64,000 nucleotides of DNA from Methanolinea_A sp964431125. Its GTDB lineage: Archaea > Halobacteriota > Methanomicrobia > Methanomicrobiales > Methanospirillaceae. Below the pieces are notes generated by a model. It did not search any database and was not told the DNA's origin. It saw only the letters and a program-made list of their open reading frames with translations. Positions 25,595-34,764 of the stretch are shown piece by piece; position 1 is the stretch's first letter; every line of letters begins with the position of its first letter. The stretch lies in NCBI GenBank assembly GCA_964431125.1, contig CAYSII010000001.1:124001-188000 (forward strand). Reading direction: 5' to 3'. The position numbers and the translations under genes were made by a program.

Positions 25595-26077
25595 TTATAC
25601 ATTCTTAAGGCATTTCCTGCACAGTGTCCTGCTTGCAAAGAGCATGCTCATCTTCTGTTCGGCTGGTTTGACGGGAGCCCCGCATTCCTCGCATAAAATT
25701 TTCTCCAAGGGATCGCCGGTCTCGGACGGGAGAGGCACCGCGGGTTTCTCGGGCGCCTGGATTATCACCTGTGGGGGCACCTCCGTGGCCGGAGAGATTA
25801 TCTCTGCCGGCCGGGGCTGCTCCCCCCCGTCTGCTGCCCGGTGCTCCATACCTGAATTGGAAGCCCTTTGAGGAAGGATTCGCTTTCGGAATGACTCCAC
25901 CCTCTCCCGCGAGGAGGGATCGTTCTGCCCGAACTTTTGCAGGATGCCGTCGAGGAACCATGCGAGTTCGTCCGCGTCTCTTTCGTTTTGGACCGTTCCA
26001 CTCACTTCAAGGCGGAGGTTCTCGTAGTTCTCGAGGTTGACCGTAATCCCGATCGTCAGTGTCCTCTGCCCTTCCAT
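25595..26077 (-). CDS. Conserved protein with C-terminal zinc ribbon
   Basis: 160 residues. The first 55 form a likely alpha/beta domain (TIGITVNLENYENLRLEVSG, then DADELAWFLDGILQKFG), the middle is a Pro/Glu-rich linker, and the end carries C-x2-C...C-x2-C (CEECG, CRKC), a zinc ribbon. It lies 39 bp upstream of orc1 on the same strand, perhaps co-transcribed. Function unknown. Confidence 0.75.
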   Translation of the reverse strand: MEGQRTLTIGITVNLENYENLRLEVSGTVQNERDADELAWFLDGILQKFGQNDPSSRERVESFRKRILPQRASNSGMEHRAADGGEQPRPAEIISPATEVPPQVIIQAPEKPAVPLPSETGDPLEKILCEECGAPVKPAEQKMSMLFASRTLCRKCLKNV

Positions 26078-26157
26078 TGTATCATAGTCTGCAGGTATTA
26101 CTCATGAAAGTGCCCCCTGCCTGTGCGTGTGACCGGGGGTGCAGAAGATCCTTTTTT

Positions 26158-26175
26158 CCGGTGAATATTCCCCGG
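26158..26175. repeat. Short inverted repeat followed by T-run
   Basis: CCGG-T-GAATATTC-C-CCGG, an 18-bp palindrome with one mismatch, flanked by T-runs on the plus strand, in the gap between the two minus-strand genes. Could be an operator or end signal; evidence is slight. Confidence 0.3.
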
Positions 26176-26312
26176 TTTTTCCCGTCATGCAGAACCGGAG
26201 GAGCAAAACGGCGTCATCCCCCGTAGGACGGGCATTGATACGTATTTTATGGGGATTGGATCATGGCCAGGTGTTTTGCGTTCTTCTGATGCAGGAGAAA
26301 AAATGATACGCA

Positions 26313-27848
26313 TTATCCTGTGACCGAGATCTCCGCTCCCCTGTTGCGCCCCGTCGTGCAGATCACCTCGCCGCCGCCGGACTGATCCAGGATCTTCCTG
26401 CACGCACGTTCGATATCGCCTGTATCCCCGCTGGTGAAAGCAAAGACGGCCGGACCAAAGGAACTCAGGCCGGCCCCTGCGGCACCTGCGTCACGCATGG
26501 CCTCCATCAGGTCCTGCGTGACGGGTGGTGAGAGCATGTTCTCGACCCTCTTGAAACCGAGACCCTGCATCCTGTCCACCGTCCAGCCGAAAAGCTCGAG
26601 GTCCTCCTCCACGAGGGCAGGCAGGAGGGAGACGAGGACCAGGTGGGAGAGCTCCCGCACCTCGTCGAGGGGAACGGGACAGTATCGGGAAAACAGGTCT
26701 TTTTCGCCAGATCCACTTGCTCCCGTCCACGAATCCGGAACGACGAGGAGAACCTTCCAGTGAGCCGGAAAGGGATGCCGCACGATGACCCCGGGCGGCC
26801 GCACGCCCCGCGACGCGGATGAGGGCAGAAACGCAGACTTGTCTCCCGTGGCCCCGAGGGAGTGTCCTCCATCGCAGATGAATCCACCCGCTGAAAAGGC
26901 TGCAGTCCCGATCCCGGATGTCCCCCCGCGCCCTGTCATCCTCGCGAGGTCACGGGGAGTCCAGCACTGGCCGTAAAGATGGCAGAGGGCGGTTGCAGCC
27001 GAGAGTGCAAGTTGCGTCCCGCGGCCGAGCCCGACGTGGCCCGGGTAGACCGACTGGAGGGTGAACTCTGCACCGCCGGGGAGGCAGAGTTCCCGGGAAA
27101 CAGCCTGTGCTGCCGCAAGGATGCGCTCCCGTGCGTCTGCGTCGCCACCATGGACGGAAAACCCTTCGCTCCGGCGGGCAGAAAGGACGAGTTCGGGGTG
27201 ACCGAGTGCGAGCCCGATCCCGCCGTCCACCCTTCCGAGCGCCCCGTTCATGTCGAGGAGCCCGAGGTGAATGCGGGACGGTGCGCGGACAACAACCCTC
27301 CGGTCACCCGCAAAGCGTTCTGCAGGGAATACCTCCTCGATGTGCATCAGGGGGGATTCCCCGTGAATTATCCTGTACTGCCTCGAGAGGAAGAGCGGGT
27401 TCCCGCAGAGCCCGAAGATACGGGCAATTTCGGGTTCACGGGACCCTGCGGCCATCCCGAGTATCTCCCTCCGTGTCTCGAGCCGGTGGTATTCGAGGAT
27501 CTTTCCGATAGGGATATCGGCTCGCATAAGGTCGTCGCGGAAAGAGGGTGAGAGCCTCGAGAGTGGCGTGTACGACTCGGCATAGATGAGCGTCTCCCCG
27601 GACCGCGTGTTCTTCAGCTCGACAATCCTGTGGTTGACCTCTTCACCCGGACGGATCGCGAGATTTTCAGCTACCGCAGCATCCGCCCGCACAACCTCCT
27701 GCAAGCGCGTTGTGACGGCAACGGGTGCACCGCATGCAAGTTCAAGGATTCGGGTCACCGAACCATCAGTCCCGAGGAGGACCCGCTGCAGGGGAGAGAG
27801 GGCTCCCGCGGTCCTCTCGAGTTCATCGCACAGGCCTCGATCTTTCAT
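26313..27848 (-). CDS. Chorismate lyase / beta-RFA-P synthase fusion (methanopterin)
   Basis: A 511-residue two-domain protein. Residues 1-180 resemble the archaeal chorismate-pyruvate lyase family that makes 4-hydroxybenzoate (VNHRIVEL, YAESYTPLSR). Residues 183-511 are beta-ribofuranosylaminobenzene 5'-phosphate synthase, a GHMP-kinase-fold enzyme (VVVRAPSRIHLGLLDMNG, PGHVGLGRGTQLALSAATAL), which joins the benzoate to PRPP in methanopterin synthesis. The domains would catalyse consecutive steps. ATG 27848 is chosen at MKDRGLCDELERT; the longer frame upstream has no protein-like character. Confidence 0.88.
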   Translation of the reverse strand: MKDRGLCDELERTAGALSPLQRVLLGTDGSVTRILELACGAPVAVTTRLQEVVRADAAVAENLAIRPGEEVNHRIVELKNTRSGETLIYAESYTPLSRLSPSFRDDLMRADIPIGKILEYHRLETRREILGMAAGSREPEIARIFGLCGNPLFLSRQYRIIHGESPLMHIEEVFPAERFAGDRRVVVRAPSRIHLGLLDMNGALGRVDGGIGLALGHPELVLSARRSEGFSVHGGDADARERILAAAQAVSRELCLPGGAEFTLQSVYPGHVGLGRGTQLALSAATALCHLYGQCWTPRDLARMTGRGGTSGIGTAAFSAGGFICDGGHSLGATGDKSAFLPSSASRGVRPPGVIVRHPFPAHWKVLLVVPDSWTGASGSGEKDLFSRYCPVPLDEVRELSHLVLVSLLPALVEEDLELFGWTVDRMQGLGFKRVENMLSPPVTQDLMEAMRDAGAAGAGLSSFGPAVFAFTSGDTGDIERACRKILDQSGGGEVICTTGRNRGAEISVTG

Positions 27849-27897
27849 ACCTTCACCACGAGGTGGTGCCCGTTTTATACAATCTTTCTCCCCCTTA

Positions 27898-29070
27898 TCA
27901 GACCGCGGCACCTTCCAGGAAGAGGGCGAGGAACCGGGGGCCGTCGATGAGACCAAGCGACCCTCCTCTCGCCTCCCTCTCGCTGAATGACCGGCACCCG
28001 TCCTTCCCGGCGCCAAGGATGGCGAAAGGCACGGGCTCGCTCGTATGAGTCCGGATGCGCAGGGGAGTCGGGTGATCGGGAAGGACAGCGATGCGTGCAG
28101 GAGAGCCCTCGAGTACCGTCCCGATCATCGCATCAAGGTTCTCGATGGCCCTGACCTTCTCATCGACGCTCCCGAGGTGACCTGCCTCATCGGGGGCCTC
28201 CACGTGGATATAGACGAAATCGAGGTGCCCGAGTGCATCAAGGGCGTACCGGGCCTTGGCATGGTAATCGGTATCGAGGTAGCCGGTTGCACCCGGGACA
28301 TCGATCACTTCCATCCGTGCGCACCTCGCGATCCCGCGGAGGAGGTCGACAGCAGATATCACCCCGCCCGACAACCCCCACTTCTCGGAAAACGGTGTGA
28401 GTGCCGGGGCTCTCCCCCCGCTCCAGGGCCAGATATGGGTTGCAGGAGCAAGGCCCCGGGAGACACGCGCAGTGTTGACCGGGTGGCAGTCAAACACCCG
28501 TCCCGATGCCTCGATGCAGGACCGGAGAACTCCCGCATCATTTCCCTTCGGGAGGTACCTCCCGATGTCCCTGCCGACAATGTCGTGGGGCGGGCACGTC
28601 TCCGAACCGCCGGCATCAGGCAGAACGAGAACATTCCTGTAGCTCACCCCCGGGTAGATGCGGACCTGCGGGACTGCCTGCTGGAGGTCAGCGAGGAGGG
28701 CTGCACCTTCAGCACTCGAGATATGCCCTGCAGAGAAATCTGCCATGATGCCGTCCCTGATTGTCACAAGGTTGCAGCGGTATGCCATCTCCGATTCTGC
28801 AAGCTCGATGCCCATGCTCGCAGCCTCGAGGGGGCCTCTCCCTGTGTAGCACGTGCGCGGGTCGTACCCGAGGATCGAGAGGTTCGCGATATCCGATCCC
28901 GCCTCGCAGCCGGGGGGGATGGTGCGGAGCATCCCGCATCGCCCCTCGCGCGCGATCCGGTCCATGTTCGGCGTCTCTGCAAACTCGAGGGGCGTTTTGC
29001 CCCCCAGTTCCCCGAGGGGTTCGTCAGCCATGCCGTCCCCCAGAATCACGACGAACTTTCTCTCTCTCAT
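27898..29070 (-). CDS. apgM: 2,3-bisphosphoglycerate-independent phosphoglycerate mutase
   Basis: Archaeal ApgM of 390 residues, interconverting 3- and 2-phosphoglycerate in glycolysis/gluconeogenesis. Alkaline-phosphatase-fold metal sites are visible: VVILGDGMAD, PGCEAGSDIANLSILGYDP (catalytic Ser), YIHVEAPDEAGH and VLPDHPTP. The start ATG overlaps the stop of the preceding membrane protein gene (ATGA) and follows GGAGGAAC. Confidence 0.93.
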   Translation of the reverse strand: MRERKFVVILGDGMADEPLGELGGKTPLEFAETPNMDRIAREGRCGMLRTIPPGCEAGSDIANLSILGYDPRTCYTGRGPLEAASMGIELAESEMAYRCNLVTIRDGIMADFSAGHISSAEGAALLADLQQAVPQVRIYPGVSYRNVLVLPDAGGSETCPPHDIVGRDIGRYLPKGNDAGVLRSCIEASGRVFDCHPVNTARVSRGLAPATHIWPWSGGRAPALTPFSEKWGLSGGVISAVDLLRGIARCARMEVIDVPGATGYLDTDYHAKARYALDALGHLDFVYIHVEAPDEAGHLGSVDEKVRAIENLDAMIGTVLEGSPARIAVLPDHPTPLRIRTHTSEPVPFAILGAGKDGCRSFSEREARGGSLGLIDGPRFLALFLEGAAV

Positions 29071-29534
29071 GTTCCTCCAAACAGTCTCATCAGCCCCAGC
29101 AGGGGCAGGGTTGTGATCAGTGCAGCCATGACTGCCCCGCAGGCAATCGCTGGAAAAGCCTCGCGGAATCGAATCCTGAACACGAACGCAGCGGCACACC
29201 CGCTCCATGTTCCGGTGACAGGGATGGGGAGTGCAACAAAGAGGAAGAGTGCCGGAGCTCCGTAAAGCCGAATGCTCCGTTCGTGCCGGCCGGTCCTCTC
29301 AAAGAGCCAGGAGAAGAACCGATCCATGGTCTCTGACCGGGCCCGGAGCCACGCGGAGACCGGGTCGAGCAGGAGGAGAAGGGGAATGACAGGGAGGAGG
29401 TTTCCCGTGATCCCGAGGATGAACGCCGTCGCAGGGGAAAACCCGTACAGGATGGCCGCAGGGATGGCATACCGGGCCTCGAAGAAGGGGAGGGCACCGA
29501 GGATGACAACGGTGATGGCGGCACAGATGTCCAT
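29067..29534 (-). CDS. Small multi-drug export family membrane protein
   Basis: 155 residues with four or five hydrophobic helices and the N-terminal pattern LGALPFFEARYAIPAAILYGF typical of the small multi-drug export (COG2426) family. The middle is charged (RARSETMDRFFSWLFERTGRH). Actual substrate unknown. It overlaps apgM by 4 bp and lies 3 bp after galE, so the three form an operon. Confidence 0.8.
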   Translation of the reverse strand: MDICAAITVVILGALPFFEARYAIPAAILYGFSPATAFILGITGNLLPVIPLLLLLDPVSAWLRARSETMDRFFSWLFERTGRHERSIRLYGAPALFLFVALPIPVTGTWSGCAAAFVFRIRFREAFPAIACGAVMAALITTLPLLGLMRLFGGT

Positions 29535-29537
29535 TCT

Positions 29538-30470
29538 CTACTCCAGCATGGCAGCAATTGCCCGTCTCACGCTCTCCCGCGAACCGATCGGTGGCTTCCA
29601 CCCGAGGGACTTCAGTTTTTTGACGGAGAGCTGCATCCGCGGGACATCGCCGACCCACCCCCGCTCCCCCCCCGTGAAGATGTATTCGACACCGGAGAGT
29701 CCCATCTCCCTTACGACGAGATCTGCAATCGACCGGACGTCTATCCAGTCTTCAGACCCGATATTGAAGGTGTTCACCCTCTCGGATGCATGATCTGTTG
29801 CATAGAGCATCGCCTCGACGCACGCACCGACCTCGAGGTAAGACTTGGACTGGCGGCCATCACCGAGGATTTCAAGTCTTTTCGGATCGCGGGAGAGCTT
29901 CTGGATGAAGTCCCAGATCACACCGTGATTGCTTCGTTTCCCGATGATATTTGCAAACCGGAATATCCATGCCTTCATCCCGAAGCTGTGACAGTATGCA
30001 CAGATCAGAGCCTCGCAGGAGAGCTTTGTCGCGCCATAGACAGAGACGGGTTCCAGGGGTGCATAATCCTCCGGGGTCGGAATGACTCTTGCATCGCCAT
30101 AGACCGTCGAGGTCGAGGTGAAGACGATCTCCGGGACACCGGCCGTGCGCATTGCCTCGAGGAGACGCCAGGTCGCAAGGATGTTTTCGCGGACCTGCGA
30201 CTCCGGGGTAAACGCTCCCTGCCGGACATCGGGATCGGCAGCGAGGTGCCAGACCCGCCGGGCTCCCGGGAGTGTCTCCTGCCAGCCATCTGCAAGGAGG
30301 TCGGCCTTGGTGAACCTGATGGCATTCCGGGAGAGGTGTGCTGCAATGTTTTTTTCCGACCCGCTCCGCAGGGAGTCGATCACGCGGACAGCCTCCCCGC
30401 GGGCCACGAGAGCGTCCACGAGGTGGGAGCCGATGAATCCTGCACCCCCTGTCACCACGGAGATCATCAT
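29538..30470 (-). CDS. NAD-dependent sugar epimerase, GalE-like
   Basis: Extended short-chain dehydrogenase of 310 residues with the NAD motif GGAGFIGSHL (8-17), TSTSTVYG and the catalytic Y145-x3-K149 (VYGATK). It fits UDP-glucose/UDP-N-acetylglucosamine 4-epimerases and probably supplies sugars for surface glycans. Exact nucleotide sugar cannot be told. Confidence 0.85.
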   Translation of the reverse strand: MMISVVTGGAGFIGSHLVDALVARGEAVRVIDSLRSGSEKNIAAHLSRNAIRFTKADLLADGWQETLPGARRVWHLAADPDVRQGAFTPESQVRENILATWRLLEAMRTAGVPEIVFTSTSTVYGDARVIPTPEDYAPLEPVSVYGATKLSCEALICAYCHSFGMKAWIFRFANIIGKRSNHGVIWDFIQKLSRDPKRLEILGDGRQSKSYLEVGACVEAMLYATDHASERVNTFNIGSEDWIDVRSIADLVVREMGLSGVEYIFTGGERGWVGDVPRMQLSVKKLKSLGWKPPIGSRESVRRAIAAMLE

Positions 30471-30474
30471 GCCC

Positions 30475-30482
30475 TAATATAT
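30475..30482 (+). promoter_or_regulatory. TATA-like box upstream of mmp12
   Basis: TAATATAT in the 39-bp gap between divergent galE and mmp12, placed so that the mmp12 transcript would begin only a few bases before its ATG. Confidence 0.4.
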
Positions 30483-30509
30483 GTGCCACCCATGTAAAGG
30501 AATACTGGT

Positions 30510-31388
30510 ATGTTCATCGGCATTGACCATGGGACCTCGGCAATACGTTTCTCCGGCGGGCATGGTCGCAGGTTCAAGCTAAGGAGGGAAGACGCTGTCC
30601 GTTTCGAGATCCGTGACCTCGAGAAGATCTGTCCCCTCGAGGAGATCGAGGGTATCGCACTCTCCTACTCGATGGGAGACAATTTTTCGGCATTCACTCC
30701 CGTCCGGAATCTTTCAAACCGGGGAGTCGTCAGCCGCGAGGGTGCAGGGAAGCACACCGGAGGCGGGACGCGTGTCTTTGACTGTGTGGCCGGAAGCGAG
30801 ATCCCTGCAGTCGCAGTCCCCGGTCTCCACCGTGGTTCTCCCACGGATCCCCGTTTCAAGGCCTATTCCCACCAGGCTAGCCCCGAAAAGGTGGGAATCG
30901 CTTTCAGGGTGATGCGGGATCTCGGAAACGATCTCGTCGTCTCGGACATCAGCTCGAACACGGTCACCCTGCTCGTCAGGGAGGGGAGGATCGTGGGAGC
31001 GCTCGATGCCTGCATCTTCGCCCCGGGGACAGAACATGGAGCACTCGATGTTGCTGCCATCCGGAAGATCGATGGCGGGGAGCTGACAGCCAACGAGGCC
31101 TTCCTCTCGGCGGGCGTGAACCACACACTCCCCCCTGACGAGAGGCTGCCTGCCCTTGCACTCTTTGCCGCAATGGAGTGCGCTGCGCTCCTCCTCCTCA
31201 ACCCCGGTGCACGCGTGGCCCTTGCAGGGAGCATGGCCCCCACCGTTGGAGAGGCCGTACGGTCGCTCCTCGGAAGGGACATTACAATCTACGATGAGTG
31301 GTGTGCTGCCGACGGGCTCGCTCTCATCGCAGAAGAGGTTTTTTCGGGAATTAGCACCGAGATTCTCGGCATTCCGGTCGCCCGGTGA
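30510..31388 (+). CDS. Methanogenesis marker protein 12
   Basis: 292-residue protein of the Mmp12 family, with the ASKHA (sugar kinase/acetate kinase/hsp70) fold: N-terminal IGIDHGTSAIRF phosphate-binding loop, VVSDISSNTVTLLV, and FAPGTEHGALD. ATP binding is likely; its substrate and role in methanogens are not established. It is transcribed alone, just upstream of porCDAB on the same strand. Confidence 0.88.
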   Translation: MFIGIDHGTSAIRFSGGHGRRFKLRREDAVRFEIRDLEKICPLEEIEGIALSYSMGDNFSAFTPVRNLSNRGVVSREGAGKHTGGGTRVFDCVAGSEIPAVAVPGLHRGSPTDPRFKAYSHQASPEKVGIAFRVMRDLGNDLVVSDISSNTVTLLVREGRIVGALDACIFAPGTEHGALDVAAIRKIDGGELTANEAFLSAGVNHTLPPDERLPALALFAAMECAALLLLNPGARVALAGSMAPTVGEAVRSLLGRDITIYDEWCAADGLALIAEEVFSGISTEILGIPVAR

Positions 31389-31404
31389 GGTGCATATCGC
31401 ACCA

Positions 31405-31413
31405 TTTTATTAT
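31405..31413 (+). promoter_or_regulatory. TATA box of the porCDAB operon
   Basis: TTTTATTAT about 28 bp before the porC GTG. The expected transcription start falls at or beside the GTG, so porC mRNA may be leaderless. Confidence 0.45.
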
Positions 31414-31436
31414 GATTAATAATGTAAAATTATACA

Positions 31437-31988
31437 GTGATTTCTTTGCGCGAGCTGCGAATTCATGGTCGGGGCGGACAGGGGTCGGTCACTGCCGCAG
31501 AACTGATTGCCGTGGCAGCCTTTGCGGGAGGTGTGTACTCCCAGGCATTTCCGGCATTCGGGGTGGAGAGGAGAGGTGCCCCTGTCCAGGCATTTGTCAG
31601 GTTCGATGACCGGAAGATTCGGCTGCGGAGCCAGGTCTACGAACCGGATTACATCATTGTCCAGGACAGCACCCTCATCGGAGATGTCAACGTCTTCCAT
31701 GGACTCAAAGAGGATGGAGTCGTTATCGTGAATACGGAAAAGCCCCTCGTGGCATCGATTCCACCGGGAGTCCGGGTCATCACGCTGGATGCCACCAGCA
31801 TCGCCCTCAAGCATCTCGGTGTCCCGATCACCAACACCACCCTGATGGGAGCCTTTGCTGCAGCGAGCGGGGAGATCACCCTTGCAGCCCTCGAAGAGGC
31901 AATCCGTGGAAGGTTTTCGGGTGAGATGGCAGAAAAGAACGTTTCAGCCGCACGTGAAGCATACGATTACGTCAAGGGGGTGATCTGA
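31437..31988 (+). CDS. porC: Pyruvate:ferredoxin oxidoreductase gamma subunit
   Basis: 183-residue gamma subunit with the family pattern RIHGRGGQGSVTAAELIA and SQAFPAFGVERRGAPVQAF. The enzyme reversibly makes pyruvate from acetyl-CoA, CO2 and reduced ferredoxin, the main carbon entry in methanogens. Starts with GTG 31437. The order C-D-A-B matches other methanogen por operons. Confidence 0.92.
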   Translation: MISLRELRIHGRGGQGSVTAAELIAVAAFAGGVYSQAFPAFGVERRGAPVQAFVRFDDRKIRLRSQVYEPDYIIVQDSTLIGDVNVFHGLKEDGVVIVNTEKPLVASIPPGVRVITLDATSIALKHLGVPITNTTLMGAFAAASGEITLAALEEAIRGRFSGEMAEKNVSAAREAYDYVKGVI

Positions 31989-31990
31989 GG

Positions 31991-32251
31991 ATGCCGCTTG
32001 GTCTTGGGTGTTCATCGCGGCCGGGAACGTCCCGGGCGAACAGGACGGGCACCTGGCGAACATTCCGTCCGGTCTTCGTGCATGAAAGGTGCACGAAATG
32101 CGGTCTGTGCATCCAGATATGCCCCGAGGGATGCATCAGGGAGAACAGCGAGGGATTCCCCGAGCCTGACCTTGCCTACTGCAAGGGATGCGGGCTGTGC
32201 GCAGATGAGTGTCCCGGCGAGGCCATCGAGATGCAGAAGGAGGAGAAATAG
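31991..32251 (+). CDS. porD: Pyruvate:ferredoxin oxidoreductase delta subunit
   Basis: 86-residue ferredoxin-like subunit binding two [4Fe-4S] clusters: Cys 34, 37, 40, 44 and Cys 64, 67, 70, 74. Residues 1-30 carry the usual non-cluster N-terminus. It lies 2 bp after porC and 1 bp before porA. Confidence 0.93.
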   Translation: MPLGLGCSSRPGTSRANRTGTWRTFRPVFVHERCTKCGLCIQICPEGCIRENSEGFPEPDLAYCKGCGLCADECPGEAIEMQKEEK

Positions 32252-32252
32252 G

Positions 32253-33410
32253 ATGATGGAGATCATGGAAGGGTCGCATGCAGTGGCCCATGCAGTCCGG
32301 ATGTGCAGGCCCGATGTCATCGCGGCATATCCGATCACACCCCAGACGCACATCGTGGAGGCCCTTGCCGAGATGGTCGCCAACTGCACGCTCGACTCCG
32401 AGTATATCACAGTGGAGAGCGAGTTCTCTGCCCTCTCTGCGTGTCTTGGGGCATCTGCGGCAGGATCGCGAGTCTACTCGGCAACCACGTCGCAGGGGCT
32501 GGCACTGATGTTTGAAGTCTGCTTTAATACTGCAGGGATGCGCCTCCCGGTCGTGATGTCCATCGTCAACAGGGCCCTTGGAGCCCCCCTCTCCATCTGG
32601 AATGACCAGCAGGACTCGATCTCCCTGAGAGACGCGGGGTGGCTCCAGTTCTATGCCGAGGATAACCAGGAGGCAACAGACCTCCACTATATTGCATACC
32701 GCGTTGCAGAGGACAGGCGTGTCCTCCTCCCGGCATTCGTCTGTTTCGACGGGTTCATCCTCTCCCACACCTACGAGCCCGTGGAGATGCTTGCGCAGGA
32801 ACAGGTCGACGGGTACCTGCCCCGGTATCAACCGGTCATCAAGCTGGACAGCACAGACCCCGTATCCATCGGCCTCTTTGCCTCCCCTGACTACTACATG
32901 GAATTCCGCTACCAGATTGACAGGGCACTGAAAGACTCGGGGAAGGTTATCAGGGAAGCCGGCCGCCTGTTCGGGGAGATGTTCGGGAGGGACTATGGAA
33001 GCCCGGTGGAGGAGTACCGCATGGACGATGCAGACTGCGCTATTGTGGCAATGGGGTCCATCTGCGGAACCGTCAAGGATGCAATCGACGAGATGAGGGA
33101 GGAAGGCAGGAGAGCAGGTCTCCTCCGGATACGGACATTCCGCCCGTTCCCCGGCGAAGAGGTTCGAAAAGCCCTCTCCGGCGTGTCCAGCGTTGCGGTT
33201 CTTGACAAGAACATATCCCTCGGGTCGAAGGGGGCCGTTGCACTCGAGGTCAGGGACGCTCTCTATGGCAGCGGCGTTCCCGTCCATGGCTATATCATCG
33301 CGCTCGGGGGCCGGGATGTGGCAAAGAAGGATGTCAGAAATGTCGTGGAGATGGCGACGACCGGGAAGGGGGATATCTTCTACGGCCTGCGCAGGGAGGT
33401 GCTGGAATGA
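32253..33410 (+). CDS. porA: Pyruvate:ferredoxin oxidoreductase alpha subunit
   Basis: 385 residues with the pyrimidine-binding motif YPITPQTHIVEALAE, the Glu-containing VESEFSALSACLGAS and the C-terminal region of the alpha subunit. Start is the ATG at 32253 after GGAGG; a second ATG follows directly at 32256. Its stop overlaps porB. Confidence 0.93.
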   Translation: MMEIMEGSHAVAHAVRMCRPDVIAAYPITPQTHIVEALAEMVANCTLDSEYITVESEFSALSACLGASAAGSRVYSATTSQGLALMFEVCFNTAGMRLPVVMSIVNRALGAPLSIWNDQQDSISLRDAGWLQFYAEDNQEATDLHYIAYRVAEDRRVLLPAFVCFDGFILSHTYEPVEMLAQEQVDGYLPRYQPVIKLDSTDPVSIGLFASPDYYMEFRYQIDRALKDSGKVIREAGRLFGEMFGRDYGSPVEEYRMDDADCAIVAMGSICGTVKDAIDEMREEGRRAGLLRIRTFRPFPGEEVRKALSGVSSVAVLDKNISLGSKGAVALEVRDALYGSGVPVHGYIIALGGRDVAKKDVRNVVEMATTGKGDIFYGLRREVLE

Positions 33411-34300
33411 CAGGAGAGGAGTGTTCCCTCTTTGAGGCCGGACACCGGGCCTGCGGAGGGTGCGCAGCCGCACTTGCTGCACGGGCAATACTCGATGCTG
33501 CAGGCAGGGATACGATCATCGTCTCTGCGACGGGGTGCATGGAGGTCTTCTCCACGCCCTACCCCGAGACTGCATGGAAGGTTCCCTGGATTCACTCACT
33601 CTTCGAGAACAACTCGGCCGTTGCATCCGGCATATCGGCCGCCCTGAAAAAGCAGGGGCGCAGGGAGAAGGTGATCGCGCTCGGGGGAGACGGGGCGACG
33701 TTCGATATCGGAATGCTCTGCCTCTCCGGTGCGTTCGAGCGCGGTCATGACTTCGTCTACATCTGTTACGACAACGAGGCCTACATGAACACAGGGATCC
33801 AGAGGTCAGGAGCGACTCCCTACGATGCAAGCACGACCACGAGCCCGGCGGGAAGATGTTCCATGGGCAACCGCAGGCCAAAGAAAGACCTGCCGGCCAT
33901 CCTTGCAGCCCACGGGGCACCGTATGTCGCGACGGCAACCATTGCATACCTCCCCGACCTGAAGAAGAAGGTCAGAAAAGCGCTCGATACCGAAGGTCCC
34001 TGCTACGTGCAGGTCCACGCGCCCTGCTGCACAGGATGGGGCTTCGAGGGTGAAAAGACCCTTGCCATCGCGAGGCTGGCTGTTGAGACAGGTCTCTTTG
34101 TCAGTTACGAGATGGAGAACGGGCAGGTGACCCGTGTCAAGAAAGTTGCAAGGAAACCCGTCGAGGAATACTTAAAAGAACAGCGGAGGTTCCGGCACCT
34201 CTTCCGCCCGAAGAGGAACGACGAGGAGATAGCAAAGATCCAGGCCATTGCCGACAGGAATGCAGAAAAGTTCGGGATCGACATCAAGCTCAAGAAATAA
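33407..34300 (+). CDS. porB: Pyruvate:ferredoxin oxidoreductase beta subunit
   Basis: 297-residue TPP-binding subunit with the cluster-ligating C-x2-C (RACGGCAAA), SATGCMEVFSTPYP, the TPP motif GGDGATFDIG and CYDNEAYMNTG, and the later conserved CCTGWGF. PorA-type TPWxVPWIH is also seen (WKVPWIHSLFENN). ATG overlaps the porA stop. Confidence 0.94.
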   Translation: MTGEECSLFEAGHRACGGCAAALAARAILDAAGRDTIIVSATGCMEVFSTPYPETAWKVPWIHSLFENNSAVASGISAALKKQGRREKVIALGGDGATFDIGMLCLSGAFERGHDFVYICYDNEAYMNTGIQRSGATPYDASTTTSPAGRCSMGNRRPKKDLPAILAAHGAPYVATATIAYLPDLKKKVRKALDTEGPCYVQVHAPCCTGWGFEGEKTLAIARLAVETGLFVSYEMENGQVTRVKKVARKPVEEYLKEQRRFRHLFRPKRNDEEIAKIQAIADRNAEKFGIDIKLKK

Positions 34301-34362
34301 TATCTTTTGATCAGAACCAACTTTTTTATTCCCGGCCGGATGAACCTTCTGTCAGGAGATCG

Positions 34363-34764
34363 ATGAGTCCCGCTGGATGCCGGATCCTTTTCATGGACGA
34401 TGATGCGGGAATACGCGATGTCGTCAGGGTCTTCCTCGGGAGCCTGGGTTACCGCGTCGAGGTCGCGGAGAACGGGGAATCCGCAATAGAGATCTACAGG
34501 GAAGCGATGCAGGCAGGCGACCCCTTCAGCATCGTCATCCTCGATCTCTCTGTGACGACCGGCAGGGGAGGAATAGAAACATTGCAGGAGATAAAGACGC
34601 TTGAACCCGGTGTGAAGGCAATCATCACATCGGGGTTCACGGGCGATCCCATCTTCTCCCGCTTCAGGGAACATGGTTTTGTTGCCGCACTGCCAAAACC
34701 GTTCCACATCAGGGACCTTAATGAGACCATTCAGTCCATCCTCTCGTCCAGTCCCTCAGCGTGA
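34363..34764 (+). CDS. Single-domain response regulator
   Basis: 133-residue receiver domain: acidic pair in LFMDDDAG (11-13), phospho-acceptor Asp61 (IVILDLSV), Ser in ITSGF, and Lys in LPKPF. No output domain and no kinase nearby. Resembles receiver domains of hybrid kinases. Its end overlaps the convergent membrane-protein gene by 9 bp. Confidence 0.87.
   Translation: MSPAGCRILFMDDDAGIRDVVRVFLGSLGYRVEVAENGESAIEIYREAMQAGDPFSIVILDLSVTTGRGGIETLQEIKTLEPGVKAIITSGFTGDPIFSRFREHGFVAALPKPFHIRDLNETIQSILSSSPSA

Noticed and set aside
28045..29265. 406-codon plus-strand frame opposite apgM
   Set aside because: Antisense shadow of a well-recognised gene.
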